Shown: positions 8,732-17,087, counted from the first letter of the stretch. The stretch is DNA of 64,000 nt from Alkalilimnicola sp. S0819 (GCF_009295635.1 NZ_WHIW01000013.1:18053-82052), one strand, 5' to 3'. The notes: generated by a model not told the origin, from the sequence alone. Program-made: numbers and translations.

Positions 8732-10108
8732 ATGGATATCGCCAGCACGCTGGTGCGAGAAGCGTTCTTTCCGCTGTGGGCCTGGTGGGACGGTGACGGG
8801 GAGCTGCCGCGTCACCGTCACGCTTACGCGCAGCTCGACACCCAGGGCCCGGCCCAGGTCCGCGAGGCCCAGCTGCAGGGTTTGCGCAGCATGCTGCGTC
8901 ATGCGCACAGCAACACGCCGTTCTATCGCGAACGTCTCGATCGCTGCGGCCTGGACCCGGAGCAGTTCAGCGGGCTTGCCGATCTGCGCCGTCTGCCCCT
9001 GCTTGGCAAGGCGGAAATACGTGACGCCGGGGATGCCTTGATCGCGCGCAACATTCCCGCCGCCGATCTACTGCCGGCCTCCACCGGCGGGTCCACCGGC
9101 CGGCCCCTGCGCTTCTATCGAGACCGTCAGGCGGTGCACCGGCGCAAGGCTCAAGAGTGGTACTTCGATCGTTGGATGGGGCACAGCCTGGGCGAAAAGG
9201 CCGCACTGTTCGTGGCGGCCTCGCACTACCAGGGCGCCGGGGGGCGGCTCAAGGGGCGTTTGCGCAACGCCACCTGTGAGCGCCTGCTGCGCTTCGACCC
9301 GGCGCGCACCGATGAACCCTCCATGGAAGCCTTCGCCCGGGCCTATCGCCGCTTTCGGCCCGCGGTCATCAAGTGTTTTCCCAACGCCCTGTGGGTGTTC
9401 GCGGAATTCGTGCGCCGCCGCGGCATCCAGCTGCCCCCGGTACGGGCCATTTCCTGTACAGGCGAGAATCTCTACCCCCATCAGCGCGAGCTGTTCCAGG
9501 AACTGTTCGGTGGCGAGGTGTTCGAGAAGTACGGCACCAAGGAGGCGGGCGTCATCGCCTGCGAATCCGCCGCCCATGACGGGCTGTATGTCTTCTCGCC
9601 TGGCGTGCTGGTGGAGGTGCTGCGCGAGGACGGCGAGCCGGCGGCGCCGGGCGAGATGGGCCGAGTGGTGATCACCGATCTGTTCAACCGGGGCATGCCG
9701 CTGTTGCGCTACGACATCGGCGATATGGCGGTGGCCGGCCCGCTGGAGCCGCCCGCCGGTGGCCCGCCGCTGCCGGTGCTGCAGCGATTGCTGGGACGGG
9801 ACCGGGACATACTGCAGGACGAGGCCGGCCGCCCCCGGCCGGGGTATCTGTTTGTCGAGGTCATCAATCGGCTGAACCTGGGTGCCCAGTTTCAGATCAT
9901 CCAGTCCGCGCCGGACCGGGTGCGCGTCAAGTACGTGCCGGACCGCGATGAACCGCCGGAGCTCGCGCCGCTGGCGCAGGCGTATCGTGAGCTGCTGGGC
10001 CCGGGCGTTGCCCTGGAGTTTCAACGCGTCACGGCCTTGCCCCGGGACCCCTCGGGCAAGTACCGCTACGTGGTGTCGGAAATCCCCCCCCGGCCGAGGG
10101 CGGCCTGA
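8732..10108 (+). CDS. PaaK/CapK-like adenylate-forming enzyme
   Basis: 458 residues, related to phenylacetate-CoA ligase and to CapK-type proteins of capsule clusters. The phosphate-binding loop 'ASTGGSTGRPLRFYRD' is near residue 116. 'SCTGENLYPHQRELFQELFG' and 'EKYGTKEAGVIACES' correspond to the adenine- and substrate-binding motifs. 'LLRYDIGDMA' is the hinge-region aspartate motif. These enzymes activate a carboxylic acid as an acyl-adenylate and may pass it to CoA or a carrier. ATG 8732 was chosen because homologues begin at the equivalent point. GTG 8663, which also has an AAGGGA ribosome site, would add 23 residues. The stop overlaps the next start by one base. Confidence 0.8.
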   Translation: MDIASTLVREAFFPLWAWWDGDGELPRHRHAYAQLDTQGPAQVREAQLQGLRSMLRHAHSNTPFYRERLDRCGLDPEQFSGLADLRRLPLLGKAEIRDAGDALIARNIPAADLLPASTGGSTGRPLRFYRDRQAVHRRKAQEWYFDRWMGHSLGEKAALFVAASHYQGAGGRLKGRLRNATCERLLRFDPARTDEPSMEAFARAYRRFRPAVIKCFPNALWVFAEFVRRRGIQLPPVRAISCTGENLYPHQRELFQELFGGEVFEKYGTKEAGVIACESAAHDGLYVFSPGVLVEVLREDGEPAAPGEMGRVVITDLFNRGMPLLRYDIGDMAVAGPLEPPAGGPPLPVLQRLLGRDRDILQDEAGRPRPGYLFVEVINRLNLGAQFQIIQSAPDRVRVKYVPDRDEPPELAPLAQAYRELLGPGVALEFQRVTALPRDPSGKYRYVVSEIPPRPRAA

Positions 10109-11541
10109 TGGGCGCGGCGACCTTGGTGAATCGGCTGCGTACGGCCGCCAGTCTGCTGAAATACCGCGCGGATCTCTGGCTGCCGGCCTACTGGCGCCAA
10201 CAGCGTGCCTGGCGCGCCCAGTCCGCCACGTGCCGAGGCGTGGTGGATGTCATGGTGCTGGTGGCCGACCACTTCGAGCCGGCGCGCAGCGAGGGGGAGC
10301 GCGGTGTGGAGCGGGTGCGGGAATGGTGCGAGCGCTACGCCGCCATCGTCAGCTCGCACCGCGACAGCGACGGCGTAGCGCCTCAGCACACCTGGTTCTA
10401 TCGTTACGATTACCCCAACTTCGATTGCATACGCATCCTCAGCGAGTACTGCTACCAAGGGCTGGGGGAGATCGAGTTTCACCTGCATCATGGCCACGAC
10501 AGCTCCGAGGGCTTCCGGCAGCGCTTGCGGGAGGGCGTGGCATGGTTCGCGGGAGCCGGGGCCATGGTCTCCGCCGAGCCGGATCCGCGGCATTATTTCG
10601 CCTACGTGGCGGGTAACTGGGCGCTGGATAACGGTCGGCGCGACGCGCGGTACAGCGGCGTGAACAACGAGCTGGAGCTGTTGCGCGAGGCGGGCTGCTA
10701 TGCCGATTTCACCTTTCCGGCCTTCGGCTGCACGGCGCAGCCCCACATGGCCAACTGTCTCTATTACGCGCGGGACCATCCGGGGCCCAAGTCCTACGAT
10801 CGGGGTCGTCCGCTGCGGGTGGGCGGGGAGCGTTGGGGGGATCTGCTGATCTTCCTGGGGCCGTTGTACATCGACTGGCGTGCGGGCCATATCGAGTACG
10901 CATCGCTGGAGGATTTCACGCCGTACCACGGGCGCCGCTGCGACTATTGGCTGGCGGCGGGCGTGCATGTGCTCGGGCAGCCCAATTGGCGCTTCATCAA
11001 GCTGCACACCCATGCCATGCAGAGCCGGGAGAGCTTCCTGGGCGATCAGCTGCACCGCTTGTGCGCCGATCTGGAACGGCGTTTCGGCCGGGACGGTTAC
11101 CGCCTGCACTATGTGACGGCCCGCGAGGCCTACAACATCGCCAAGGCCGCGGAAGCGGGCGAGCAGGGCGACGCGGGCGGGTTTCGCGATTATCTGCTGC
11201 CGCCGCCGGCCAATCGGCGGGTGCATTGCAATGCCCCCTACCGGCTGCATCGATACGGCGTGCGCGGGGTGGAGCTGGAAGTGCTGGCGCCGGTGCGGGA
11301 CAGCCGGGTGTGGCTGAAGGACGGGCCGCTGGCCCGTGTCGAGGGCGGTCGGTTGCGGCGGCTGACGCTGAACCTGCGCCAGGGGCATGTGGAAGGCTTG
11401 CGGCTGGAGGGGGAAGGGGAGGTGGTGTTGACCTACCGGCATCCGGGCCGGCCGCGATTGGCCTCCGTCAGCGAGCGCCGCCGGCTGCCCTTGCGATTGA
11501 GTCGCCAACCGCCCCCGAGGGCCAGTTCCGGGTCACCGTAG
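10108..11541 (+). CDS. Unrecognised protein of the glycan operon, possibly NodB-like
   Basis: 477 residues, not confidently assigned. The first half has metal-site-like pieces: 'MVLVADHFEPA' near residue 50, 'FHLHHGHDSS' near residue 128, and 'IKLHTHAMQS' near residue 300. They are spaced roughly as in a divergent polysaccharide deacetylase (NodB) barrel, but canonical motifs are absent. After about residue 365 the sequence changes to a beta-rich, Arg/Leu-rich tail resembling a small sandwich domain. There is no signal peptide. Its ATG overlaps the stop of the adenylate-forming enzyme gene (TGATG), so the two are translationally coupled. A role in trimming or modifying the same polymer is inference from context. 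Confidence 0.5.
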   Translation: MGAATLVNRLRTAASLLKYRADLWLPAYWRQQRAWRAQSATCRGVVDVMVLVADHFEPARSEGERGVERVREWCERYAAIVSSHRDSDGVAPQHTWFYRYDYPNFDCIRILSEYCYQGLGEIEFHLHHGHDSSEGFRQRLREGVAWFAGAGAMVSAEPDPRHYFAYVAGNWALDNGRRDARYSGVNNELELLREAGCYADFTFPAFGCTAQPHMANCLYYARDHPGPKSYDRGRPLRVGGERWGDLLIFLGPLYIDWRAGHIEYASLEDFTPYHGRRCDYWLAAGVHVLGQPNWRFIKLHTHAMQSRESFLGDQLHRLCADLERRFGRDGYRLHYVTAREAYNIAKAAEAGEQGDAGGFRDYLLPPPANRRVHCNAPYRLHRYGVRGVELEVLAPVRDSRVWLKDGPLARVEGGRLRRLTLNLRQGHVEGLRLEGEGEVVLTYRHPGRPRLASVSERRRLPLRLSRQPPPRASSGSP

Positions 11542-11562
11542 AGGGGGAGTGTTCTGGAAGAA

Positions 11563-11590
11563 CGGTGCCGGGGCAGTTGCTCCGGCACCG
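11563..11590 (-). terminator. Inverted repeat between convergent genes
   Basis: Nine-bp arms CGGTGCCGG (11563-11571) and CCGGCACCG (11582-11590) lie between the convergent operon ends. Read on the minus strand the stem is followed by TTCTTCC, a weak U-rich tail. It probably ends transcription of the beta-helix gene and may act in both directions. Confidence 0.5.
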
Positions 11591-11614
11591 CAGGCCACTT
11601 GGCCGGGGAGGCGC

Positions 11615-12946
11615 TCAGTGGGCAGCGAGCCCCGCCGGCGCCACCGGCACGTCCTTGGCGGGGTAACCGCAGTCCTTGGCGCTGAGCTCGTAGCCCGTGC
11701 CGTTGATGTCACTGCTCTGCAGCCCCGTGGCGCAGAAGGAGATATCACGGCTGCCGTTACTCAGGCGAACACTGCCCTGGAAGCGGTCGTGGTTGAAGCG
11801 CAGCTTGCTGGAGGCGTATGCGTACAGGGCGTAGGTCCATTCCGGCCCGGTGGTCTCGGCGACATTGTTGTAGAACACCACATCGCTGCCGCTTTCCACC
11901 GAGATCGCACGCATCTGGCTGCGAATGCGGTTGTCGCGCACGATGGTGTTGCGCGGCACCCCGTAACCGCCACTTTCGCCGATGCGCAGGCCGATGGTGT
12001 AGTTGCCTTCGGATACATCGATGTCGTTGCGATAGACCATGGTGTTGTCCGAACCGTAACGGATTCGGATGCCGGCGGAGGCCTCGTTGCCGTTGCGCTG
12101 GTTATTCATGCGGATCTTGTTGTCGAGCACCCGGTTGTCGTCGGAGTTGCCGTCGATCAGGATCGCCCGGGTCTTGTAGGAGGCGGCCTCGATGGTGTTG
12201 TTGCGGATGATGTGACCACTGCCGCCCCACAGGCTGATGGCCTGGGCCTGGCCCACGTCGGCGGCGAGCTCGATGGTATTGTCGGAGATCTCCACCGGGC
12301 CGCGTCCGCTGAGGGCGATGGCGCGTCCGTAGCCGGCCGGCTGGCGGTCCATGCGCGCCAAGCGGATGGTGTTGCCGTGAATCTGCCCCTGCCAGCGCGC
12401 GTTCGGATCCAGTGAGATGCCATAGCCCGCGCTGGTGGTGCTGAGCTCGATAGTGTTGTAGGCGATGCGGTTGCCCCAGGAACGCTGGCTGTTGCCACCC
12501 AGGCGCATGCCCCAGGCGTAGGCGCCGCTTTGCGCGCCGCCGCGGCTGATCAGGATGGTGTTGTCGTGGATGTTCAGCCCGCGGTGGTTGCCGGTGGCGA
12601 CGATGGCGTGGGAGTCCTCGCCGCTGCGCGGCTCATGGCGACCCTGCTTGAGGGTGAGGTTCTTGATTTCCAGTGAACTGACCGGATAGTCCACGTACAC
12701 GCCGTTGCCGGCGCCGCGGTCGGCGTAGGTCAGGGTATGGCCCTGGCCGTCGATGACGACATTGTCGGCCCTGATGGTGATGGCGCGGCCGGAACCGACG
12801 CTCAGGTCGCGGCTCAACACATACGTCTCGCCGGCCTGGTCGGCGATGTAGGGGAGTTGGTCGATTTCCACGGCGGCCAGCGCGGAGTGGGTGTAGAGGC
12901 TGCCGGCAGCCAGGCCGATCAGGCCGAGTCGGGTCAATGCACGCAT
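11615..12946 (-). CDS. Secreted right-handed parallel beta-helix protein, copy 1
   Basis: 443 residues. A signal peptide covers about residues 1-24 ('MRALTRLGLIGLAAG...' ending 'SALA'). The mature part is almost entirely short beta-helix rungs rich in 'N-x-I' and 'GNxxxxN' turns, such as 'IHDNTILI', 'IAYNTIEL' and 'IRNNTIEA', as in NosD/CASH and pectate lyase-like folds. Near the C-terminus a cysteine pair ('SFCATG' and 'DCGYP') could form a disulfide. The fold often binds, cleaves or epimerises polysaccharides, but no catalytic set could be pinned down. ATG 12946 was preferred to an upstream start because it begins the signal peptide and follows AGGAAAA. It is closely similar along its length to copy 2 (13887-15215). 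Confidence 0.82.
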   Translation of the reverse strand: MRALTRLGLIGLAAGSLYTHSALAAVEIDQLPYIADQAGETYVLSRDLSVGSGRAITIRADNVVIDGQGHTLTYADRGAGNGVYVDYPVSSLEIKNLTLKQGRHEPRSGEDSHAIVATGNHRGLNIHDNTILISRGGAQSGAYAWGMRLGGNSQRSWGNRIAYNTIELSTTSAGYGISLDPNARWQGQIHGNTIRLARMDRQPAGYGRAIALSGRGPVEISDNTIELAADVGQAQAISLWGGSGHIIRNNTIEAASYKTRAILIDGNSDDNRVLDNKIRMNNQRNGNEASAGIRIRYGSDNTMVYRNDIDVSEGNYTIGLRIGESGGYGVPRNTIVRDNRIRSQMRAISVESGSDVVFYNNVAETTGPEWTYALYAYASSKLRFNHDRFQGSVRLSNGSRDISFCATGLQSSDINGTGYELSAKDCGYPAKDVPVAPAGLAAH

Positions 12947-13035
12947 GATGGGTTTTCCTGTCACTCGTTGTTTCCTGCTCGCCTCCTTGGGGGCGCGTAC
13001 CGCGCCGCCCAAGCAGGCCCGATGGCGCGGGCTGT

Positions 13036-13566
13036 TTATTGCACCGTTACCACGACTTCGTTGGAGTAGGCGCTGTCATTGCCGTCCATGTCGGTGGCCT
13101 TGACGGCGAAGTACCAGGACGCGGCGCTCAGGTTCTCCACGGTGTAGCTGCAGACACGCTGGTCGTCCGCGTTCTGCTGGCAGTCCACATCGTCGAAATC
13201 CAGCGCCAGGGTCTGATTGTAGGTGCTCGGCGAGAGGCCGTAGCTGACCTTGTAGCCCACCAGATCGCGCAGCGGGCTGCCGTCGGTATTCTGCGTCGGC
13301 TGCACCCAGCGCAGTGCGGCCGAGGAGCTGCCGGTGCCGCCGGTCGCGCCACCACCGGTGTTCCCATTGGCGCTGCCGCCGGAACCACCCATGCCGCCGG
13401 TGCTGCCGCCGGTGTCGGTGCTCGAATCGGGCGCGGGCAGAGTGCTGCCGCCCGGGGCGGGCGAGGGCTTGCTGCTGCCGCCGCCGCCACTGTTACAGGC
13501 GACAATCAACGCACTGGAGAACACCAGCGCCAGGGAGCGAAGCATAAGGGTATTGGATCGAGTCAT
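13036..13566 (-). CDS. FnIII-like lipoprotein, copy 1
   Basis: 176 residues. A type II signal ends in the lipobox 'LIVAC' with the lipidated Cys at about residue 24, so the protein should be anchored in a membrane, probably the outer one. A Gly/Ser/Pro/Thr-rich linker (about residues 25-83) leads to a C-terminal domain of about 90 residues resembling fibronectin type III. That domain has 'NTDGSPLRDLVGYKVSYG', a pair of cysteines ('VDC' and 'RVCSY') and 'SWYFAVKATD'. The next gene downstream on the same strand is the beta-helix protein (90 bp gap). A scaffold that holds the beta-helix protein or polymer at the surface would fit, by inference. Confidence 0.75.
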   Translation of the reverse strand: MTRSNTLMLRSLALVFSSALIVACNSGGGGSSKPSPAPGGSTLPAPDSSTDTGGSTGGMGGSGGSANGNTGGGATGGTGSSSAALRWVQPTQNTDGSPLRDLVGYKVSYGLSPSTYNQTLALDFDDVDCQQNADDQRVCSYTVENLSAASWYFAVKATDMDGNDSAYSNEVVVTVQ

Positions 13567-13886
13567 GGCTGCTTTCCTCGTCGTTGCGAGCGGTGCGCGG
13601 GTCGCGAGGACCCGCGGGGTCGGTTGACGGGTTGCAGCGCAGCGAATGACGGTCTGTGCCGTCTGGTGCTGGCCACCCCCCCCGTTTCGGTGAACGCACT
13701 GTAGGAGGGGGGCGGGGCGAGGAATGAGAGGCCGTTCACGGCTTGGGGGGGGGTGGCTGGCAAAGGTGTGGATCTGTGAGGGGGGTCACGATTAAGTATC
13801 GTAAAAACAGTCGCTTAAGAGCGACCCTGTCGCCCTGGGGAGACAGGGCCCGGGTCGCGCCGCGGCGACCCGGGGGGGGGCTGGTT
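13567..13886. other. Intergenic region between the two lipoprotein/beta-helix modules
   Basis: 320 bp with no gene. It should contain the promoter of the downstream lipoprotein gene (minus strand) and the terminators of the upstream module. Three successive hairpins occupy 13810-13872. Runs of eight C (13676-13683), nine G (13745-13753) and nine G (13872-13880) are present. A short inverted repeat ACGAT...ATCGT lies at about 13789-13803. No clear -35/-10 pair was found. Confidence 0.5.
13802..13872 (-). terminator. Cluster of three hairpins, including a rho-independent terminator
   Basis: Read on the minus strand downstream of the second beta-helix gene, three stems follow each other: 8-bp arms at 13851-13858/13865-13872, 7-bp arms at 13825-13831/13842-13848, and 6-bp arms at 13810-13815/13820-13825. 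The last is followed by TGTTTTTAC, a good U-tract. The arrangement should terminate the upstream module and may also stabilise its mRNA 3' end. Confidence 0.68.
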
Positions 13887-15215
13887 CTAGCCTTGACGCA
13901 GGTTCCGCGGCGCCTTGGGAGCGGTCGCGGCGGGATAGCCGCAATCGCCCTCGCTGAAGCGGTAGTCGTGGCTGCCCGAGCCTTCGCTGATATCACCCGC
14001 GGTGACATTGGTGGCGCAGAAGCTCACATCGCTGACCTCGCCCACCAGGTGCACGCTGCCTTGGAAACGGTCCTGGTTGAAGCTCAGACCGTGACTCGGG
14101 CCCGCCAGGTAGGCGGCGTAGCCACCGCTGCTCTCCATCAGATTGTCGTAGAAACGCACATCGGCCCCTTCCTCGACGGAGAGCGCGCGGCTGGCGCTGC
14201 GCAACTGGTTGCCGCGTACCACGGTGCCCGCGGGTATGCCCAGTCCGTCGCTGCCACCTATGCGCAAGGGGAAGGCCTCCCGAGCCTCGCGGGTATCGAT
14301 GTCGTTCTCCAGCACCCAGGTGCGGTCGGAGCCGTAGCGGACCCGTATGCCGGCGGAGGCACCGCCGGGCGCCACGCTGCGCATGACGATGCGGTTGCGG
14401 TACACGGTGTTGTCGTCGGAGTTTCCGTCCACCAGGATGGCGCGGGTGTGGGCGGAGTCGGCGATGATCTCGTTGTCTCGGATCATGTGGCCGGAAGCGC
14501 CCCAGAGGCTGATGCCCTGAACCTGCTCCAGGCTGTCGGCCAGTTCGATGTGATTGCCGTGGATCTGAATGTGGCCGTCGCCGCTGATGGCGATGGCACG
14601 GCCGTAGCCGGCGGGCTCTCGACCCATGTCCGCGAGGCTGATGCGGTTGCCCTCGAGCTGTCCCTCCCAGCGCGCGCCGGGGTCAATGCTGATGCCGTAG
14701 CCGCCACTGCGGCCGCGCACGCTGATCGTGTTGTAGGCGATGAGGTTTCCCCAGGAGCGTTGCCGATTACCACTGAGGTTGATGCCGGCGCCGTAGGCAC
14801 CGGCCTGGCTGCCGCTGTGATTGATACGCAGGGTGTTGTGATGGATGTTCAGGCGGCCGATGTCTCCACGCCCCCAGATCGCGAACACGTTCTCGCCGGC
14901 GGACGGGTCATGGCCGCCCTGGTCCAGAATGAGGTTCTTGAGCTCCAGACCGTTGGTGCCGTCCTGGATCAGCACACCGTTGCCCGCGCCGGTGTCCGCG
15001 TAGCGGATGGCATGACCGGCGCCATCGATCACCACGTTGTCCGCCGCTACGGTGATGGCCGCACCGGAGGCGGTGCTGAGATCCTTGGCGAGCACATAGG
15101 TCTCACCGGCCTGGTCGGCGGTGAAGGGCAGGGTGCTGATCTCGGTGCGCGCCATCAGCTGCTGCGAGCTCAGCGCGGCGAACAGGCCCAGGCTGATACG
15201 TAAAGTCTTTTTCAT
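13887..15215 (-). CDS. Secreted right-handed parallel beta-helix protein, copy 2
   Basis: 442 residues. Signal peptide at about residues 1-22 ('MKKTLRISLGLFAALSS...LMA'). The mature protein is a beta-helix of repeated 'N-x-I' rungs, with the same 'ADQAGETYVL' start, central 'QRSWGN.IAYNTI' and 'TRAIL.DGNSDDN' segments, and C-terminal 'SFCAT...DCGYP' cysteines as copy 1. It starts 10 bp after the second lipoprotein gene on the same strand, so they form one transcription unit. Likely extracytoplasmic and linked to the adjacent polysaccharide locus. Enzymatic activity (lyase or epimerase) or a purely binding role are both possible. Confidence 0.82.
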   Translation of the reverse strand: MKKTLRISLGLFAALSSQQLMARTEISTLPFTADQAGETYVLAKDLSTASGAAITVAADNVVIDGAGHAIRYADTGAGNGVLIQDGTNGLELKNLILDQGGHDPSAGENVFAIWGRGDIGRLNIHHNTLRINHSGSQAGAYGAGINLSGNRQRSWGNLIAYNTISVRGRSGGYGISIDPGARWEGQLEGNRISLADMGREPAGYGRAIAISGDGHIQIHGNHIELADSLEQVQGISLWGASGHMIRDNEIIADSAHTRAILVDGNSDDNTVYRNRIVMRSVAPGGASAGIRVRYGSDRTWVLENDIDTREAREAFPLRIGGSDGLGIPAGTVVRGNQLRSASRALSVEEGADVRFYDNLMESSGGYAAYLAGPSHGLSFNQDRFQGSVHLVGEVSDVSFCATNVTAGDISEGSGSHDYRFSEGDCGYPAATAPKAPRNLRQG

Positions 15216-15225
15216 GGCGATCTCC

Positions 15226-15669
15226 TTATTCCACGTTCACGGTCAACGGGGCGCTGTGGGCGCTCAGCCGGCCATTGCTGGCCACGGCCTGCACCGTGAC
15301 GTACCAGGTGCCGCTGGCCAGCCCGCCCAGCCGGTAGCTGCAGCGCTTTACCGCGTCCTCGTCGATGGCGCAGTCCACCGCTTTCAGGTCAACGCTCTTG
15401 CTCTCGGAGTAACTGCCGGGGCTGGCGCCATGATTGAAGCGATAGGCCACTGTGTCGCGCAGGGTGCTGCCGTCGGTGTTCTCGGTCGGGGCGTCCCATT
15501 GCAACAGGACGCCGGCATCGGCGGCGGTCGCCGCGGCGACCGCCGCAGCTACGGCGGGACTGCTGCCACCACCGCCCCCTCCGCCACCACCGCCCACGCA
15601 GGCACTGATGACGAGGGTGCTGGCGGTGACAAGGCAAGCCGTACGAAACCGTTTGGGGAAGTGTTTCAT
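15226..15669 (-). CDS. FnIII-like lipoprotein, copy 2
   Basis: 147 residues. The lipobox 'VISAC' places the lipidated Cys near residue 24. It is followed by ten consecutive glycines and a short Ala-rich linker. The C-terminal domain parallels copy 1: 'PTENTDGSTLRDTVAYRF', the cysteine pair ('VDC', 'KRCSY'), and 'GTWYVTVQAV'. The linker is much shorter than in copy 1. It is the first gene of its module, with GAGGAA upstream of ATG 15669. Function unknown; surface anchoring or adhesion is an inference from the fold and its partner gene. Confidence 0.72.
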   Translation of the reverse strand: MKHFPKRFRTACLVTASTLVISACVGGGGGGGGGGSSPAVAAAVAAATAADAGVLLQWDAPTENTDGSTLRDTVAYRFNHGASPGSYSESKSVDLKAVDCAIDEDAVKRCSYRLGGLASGTWYVTVQAVASNGRLSAHSAPLTVNVE

Positions 15670-15842
15670 TGACTGGTTCCTCTGGAGTCACGAAATGCGT
15701 CGGGAGCAGCCGGGCTGCCCCGTGGCGGAACGGACTCTAGAGACCGGTCAGGGGGATGCTTGAGAGTTGGCGCACACTATGTGCAGAACGCGGCACGTTG
15801 CCACCATGCACGCTGCTCAGAGCGTGATGTGGCGCGGGAAAG

Positions 15843-15874
15843 AGGAACGAAAACAGTCGCCTGCGGGCGACTGT
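15843..15874 (-). terminator. Rho-independent terminator after galE
   Basis: A perfect 9-bp stem (15853-15861 with 15866-15874) and a 4-base loop. On the minus strand it is followed by TTTCGTTCC. It lies 43 bp downstream of the galE stop, between galE and the lipoprotein gene on the same strand. Confidence 0.78.
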
Positions 15875-15916
15875 GTGGGGCGTAGGCGACAGGGGGGGGA
15901 GCCGGTCAGCGTTGCT

Positions 15917-16954
15917 CTAGTGGCTGCGGGCTGCCATGGCGGATTGCTGCGCGGGGATAGGTGGGGCGGGCCAGCCGCGCAGCTCCCAATCCAGGGCGGT
16001 GCGGATGATGAAGTGCAGGTCGTCATGGCAGGGGCGCCAGTTCAGGGTGCGGCGGATGCGCGCCGCGTCAGCCACCAGTGCGGACGGATCTCCGGGGCGG
16101 CGGGGGCGCTCCACGGTGGGCAGGGGCTTGCCGCTCACCGCCGCCACTGCGTCCAGCACCTGGCGCACACTGTATCCGTGGCCATAGCCACAGTTGAGGG
16201 TGGTGGATTCGCCGCCGGCCCGCAGATAGTCCAGTGCCTTGATGTGGGCGAGCGCCAGATCCTCCACATGGATGTAGTCACGCACGCAGGTTCCGTCCTC
16301 GGTGGGGTAATCCGTGCCGAAGATCTCCACCCTCGGGCGTTTTCCGGCGGCGGCCTGGCAAGCCACCTTGATCAGCAGCGTGGCTTCGGGTGAGTCCTGA
16401 CCGAGGCGGCCCAGGGGGTCGTTGCCGGCGACGTTGAAGTAGCGCAGGGTCACATGGCGCAGCGGGCTCGCCGAGGCCAGATCCCGGAGCATCCACTCGC
16501 TCATGAGCTTGGAGGCGCCGTAGGGGGTGATGGGCGCGACCGGGGTTGTTTCGTCGACAATGCCCTGGCGGGCGCCACCGTAGACCGCCGCCGTGGAGGA
16601 GAATACGAAGTGGCGCACGCCGGCCCCCTGGCAGGCCTCCAGCAGACAATGGGTATTGGCGGCGTTGTTGCCGTAGTACTTGAGTGGGTCCCTCACCGAT
16701 TCCGGGACCACGGTGTTGGCGGCGAAATGCATTACCGTATCGATGCGGTGCCGCCCGAGCAGTTGCCGGAGCAGCGCCCGGTCGCCCACGTCACCGATGA
16801 CCAGTTGTCCGTGCAACACCGCCTGGGCGTGGCCCGTGGAGAGATTGTCCAGAACGAGGACGCGCTCCCCTTGCTCGCCGAGTTGTCTGACGACGTGGCT
16901 GCCGATATAGCCGGCGCCGCCGGTCACCAGGATCGTGCCCTCCTTGGCCCCCAT
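15917..16954 (-). CDS. galE: UDP-glucose 4-epimerase
   Basis: 345 residues, extended short-chain dehydrogenase. The NAD-binding loop 'TGGAGYIGS' is at residues 10-18. The catalytic Ser lies in 'SSTAAVYGG' and Tyr/Lys in 'YGASK'. 'LRYFNVAGNDP' and 'RPRRPGDPSALVAD' are typical of GalE. It interconverts UDP-glucose and UDP-galactose in the cytoplasm, supplying UDP-Gal for surface glycans. ATG 16954 has AAAGGGGG upstream and begins directly before the Rossmann motif; an upstream start would add 26 atypical residues. It stands alone between the lipoprotein modules and the divergent tRNA-tuf operon. Related UDP-sugar epimerases cannot be excluded. Confidence 0.88.
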   Translation of the reverse strand: MGAKEGTILVTGGAGYIGSHVVRQLGEQGERVLVLDNLSTGHAQAVLHGQLVIGDVGDRALLRQLLGRHRIDTVMHFAANTVVPESVRDPLKYYGNNAANTHCLLEACQGAGVRHFVFSSTAAVYGGARQGIVDETTPVAPITPYGASKLMSEWMLRDLASASPLRHVTLRYFNVAGNDPLGRLGQDSPEATLLIKVACQAAAGKRPRVEIFGTDYPTEDGTCVRDYIHVEDLALAHIKALDYLRAGGESTTLNCGYGHGYSVRQVLDAVAAVSGKPLPTVERPRRPGDPSALVADAARIRRTLNWRPCHDDLHFIIRTALDWELRGWPAPPIPAQQSAMAARSH

Positions 16955-17014
16955 GAGTTCCCCCTTTGTTGAACACGCCCCGCGACAAGGTGTCGCGAAA
17001 TATTCACTGGGGGC

Positions 17015-17043
17015 TCGCCAAAGCCAAGGCAAGTGGCTATAAT
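17015..17043 (+). promoter_or_regulatory. Candidate promoter P1 of the tRNA-tuf operon
   Basis: TCGCCA (17015-17020, four of six -35 bases), 17-bp spacer and a perfect TATAAT (17038-17043), followed by a GC-rich stretch as in stringently controlled promoters. It lies between divergent galE and tRNA-Tyr. A small hairpin (arms 16981-16987 and 16991-16997) sits just upstream. Confidence 0.5.
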
Positions 17044-17087
17044 CCGCCGCCTTGTCGTTGCCCGCGCCGATATGTTTGCGCTGGTGG

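Noticed and set aside
15670..15842. Sigma-54 promoter before the second lipoprotein
   Set aside because: GG/GC-like pieces such as GGCACGTTGCC exist but the spacing does not fit.
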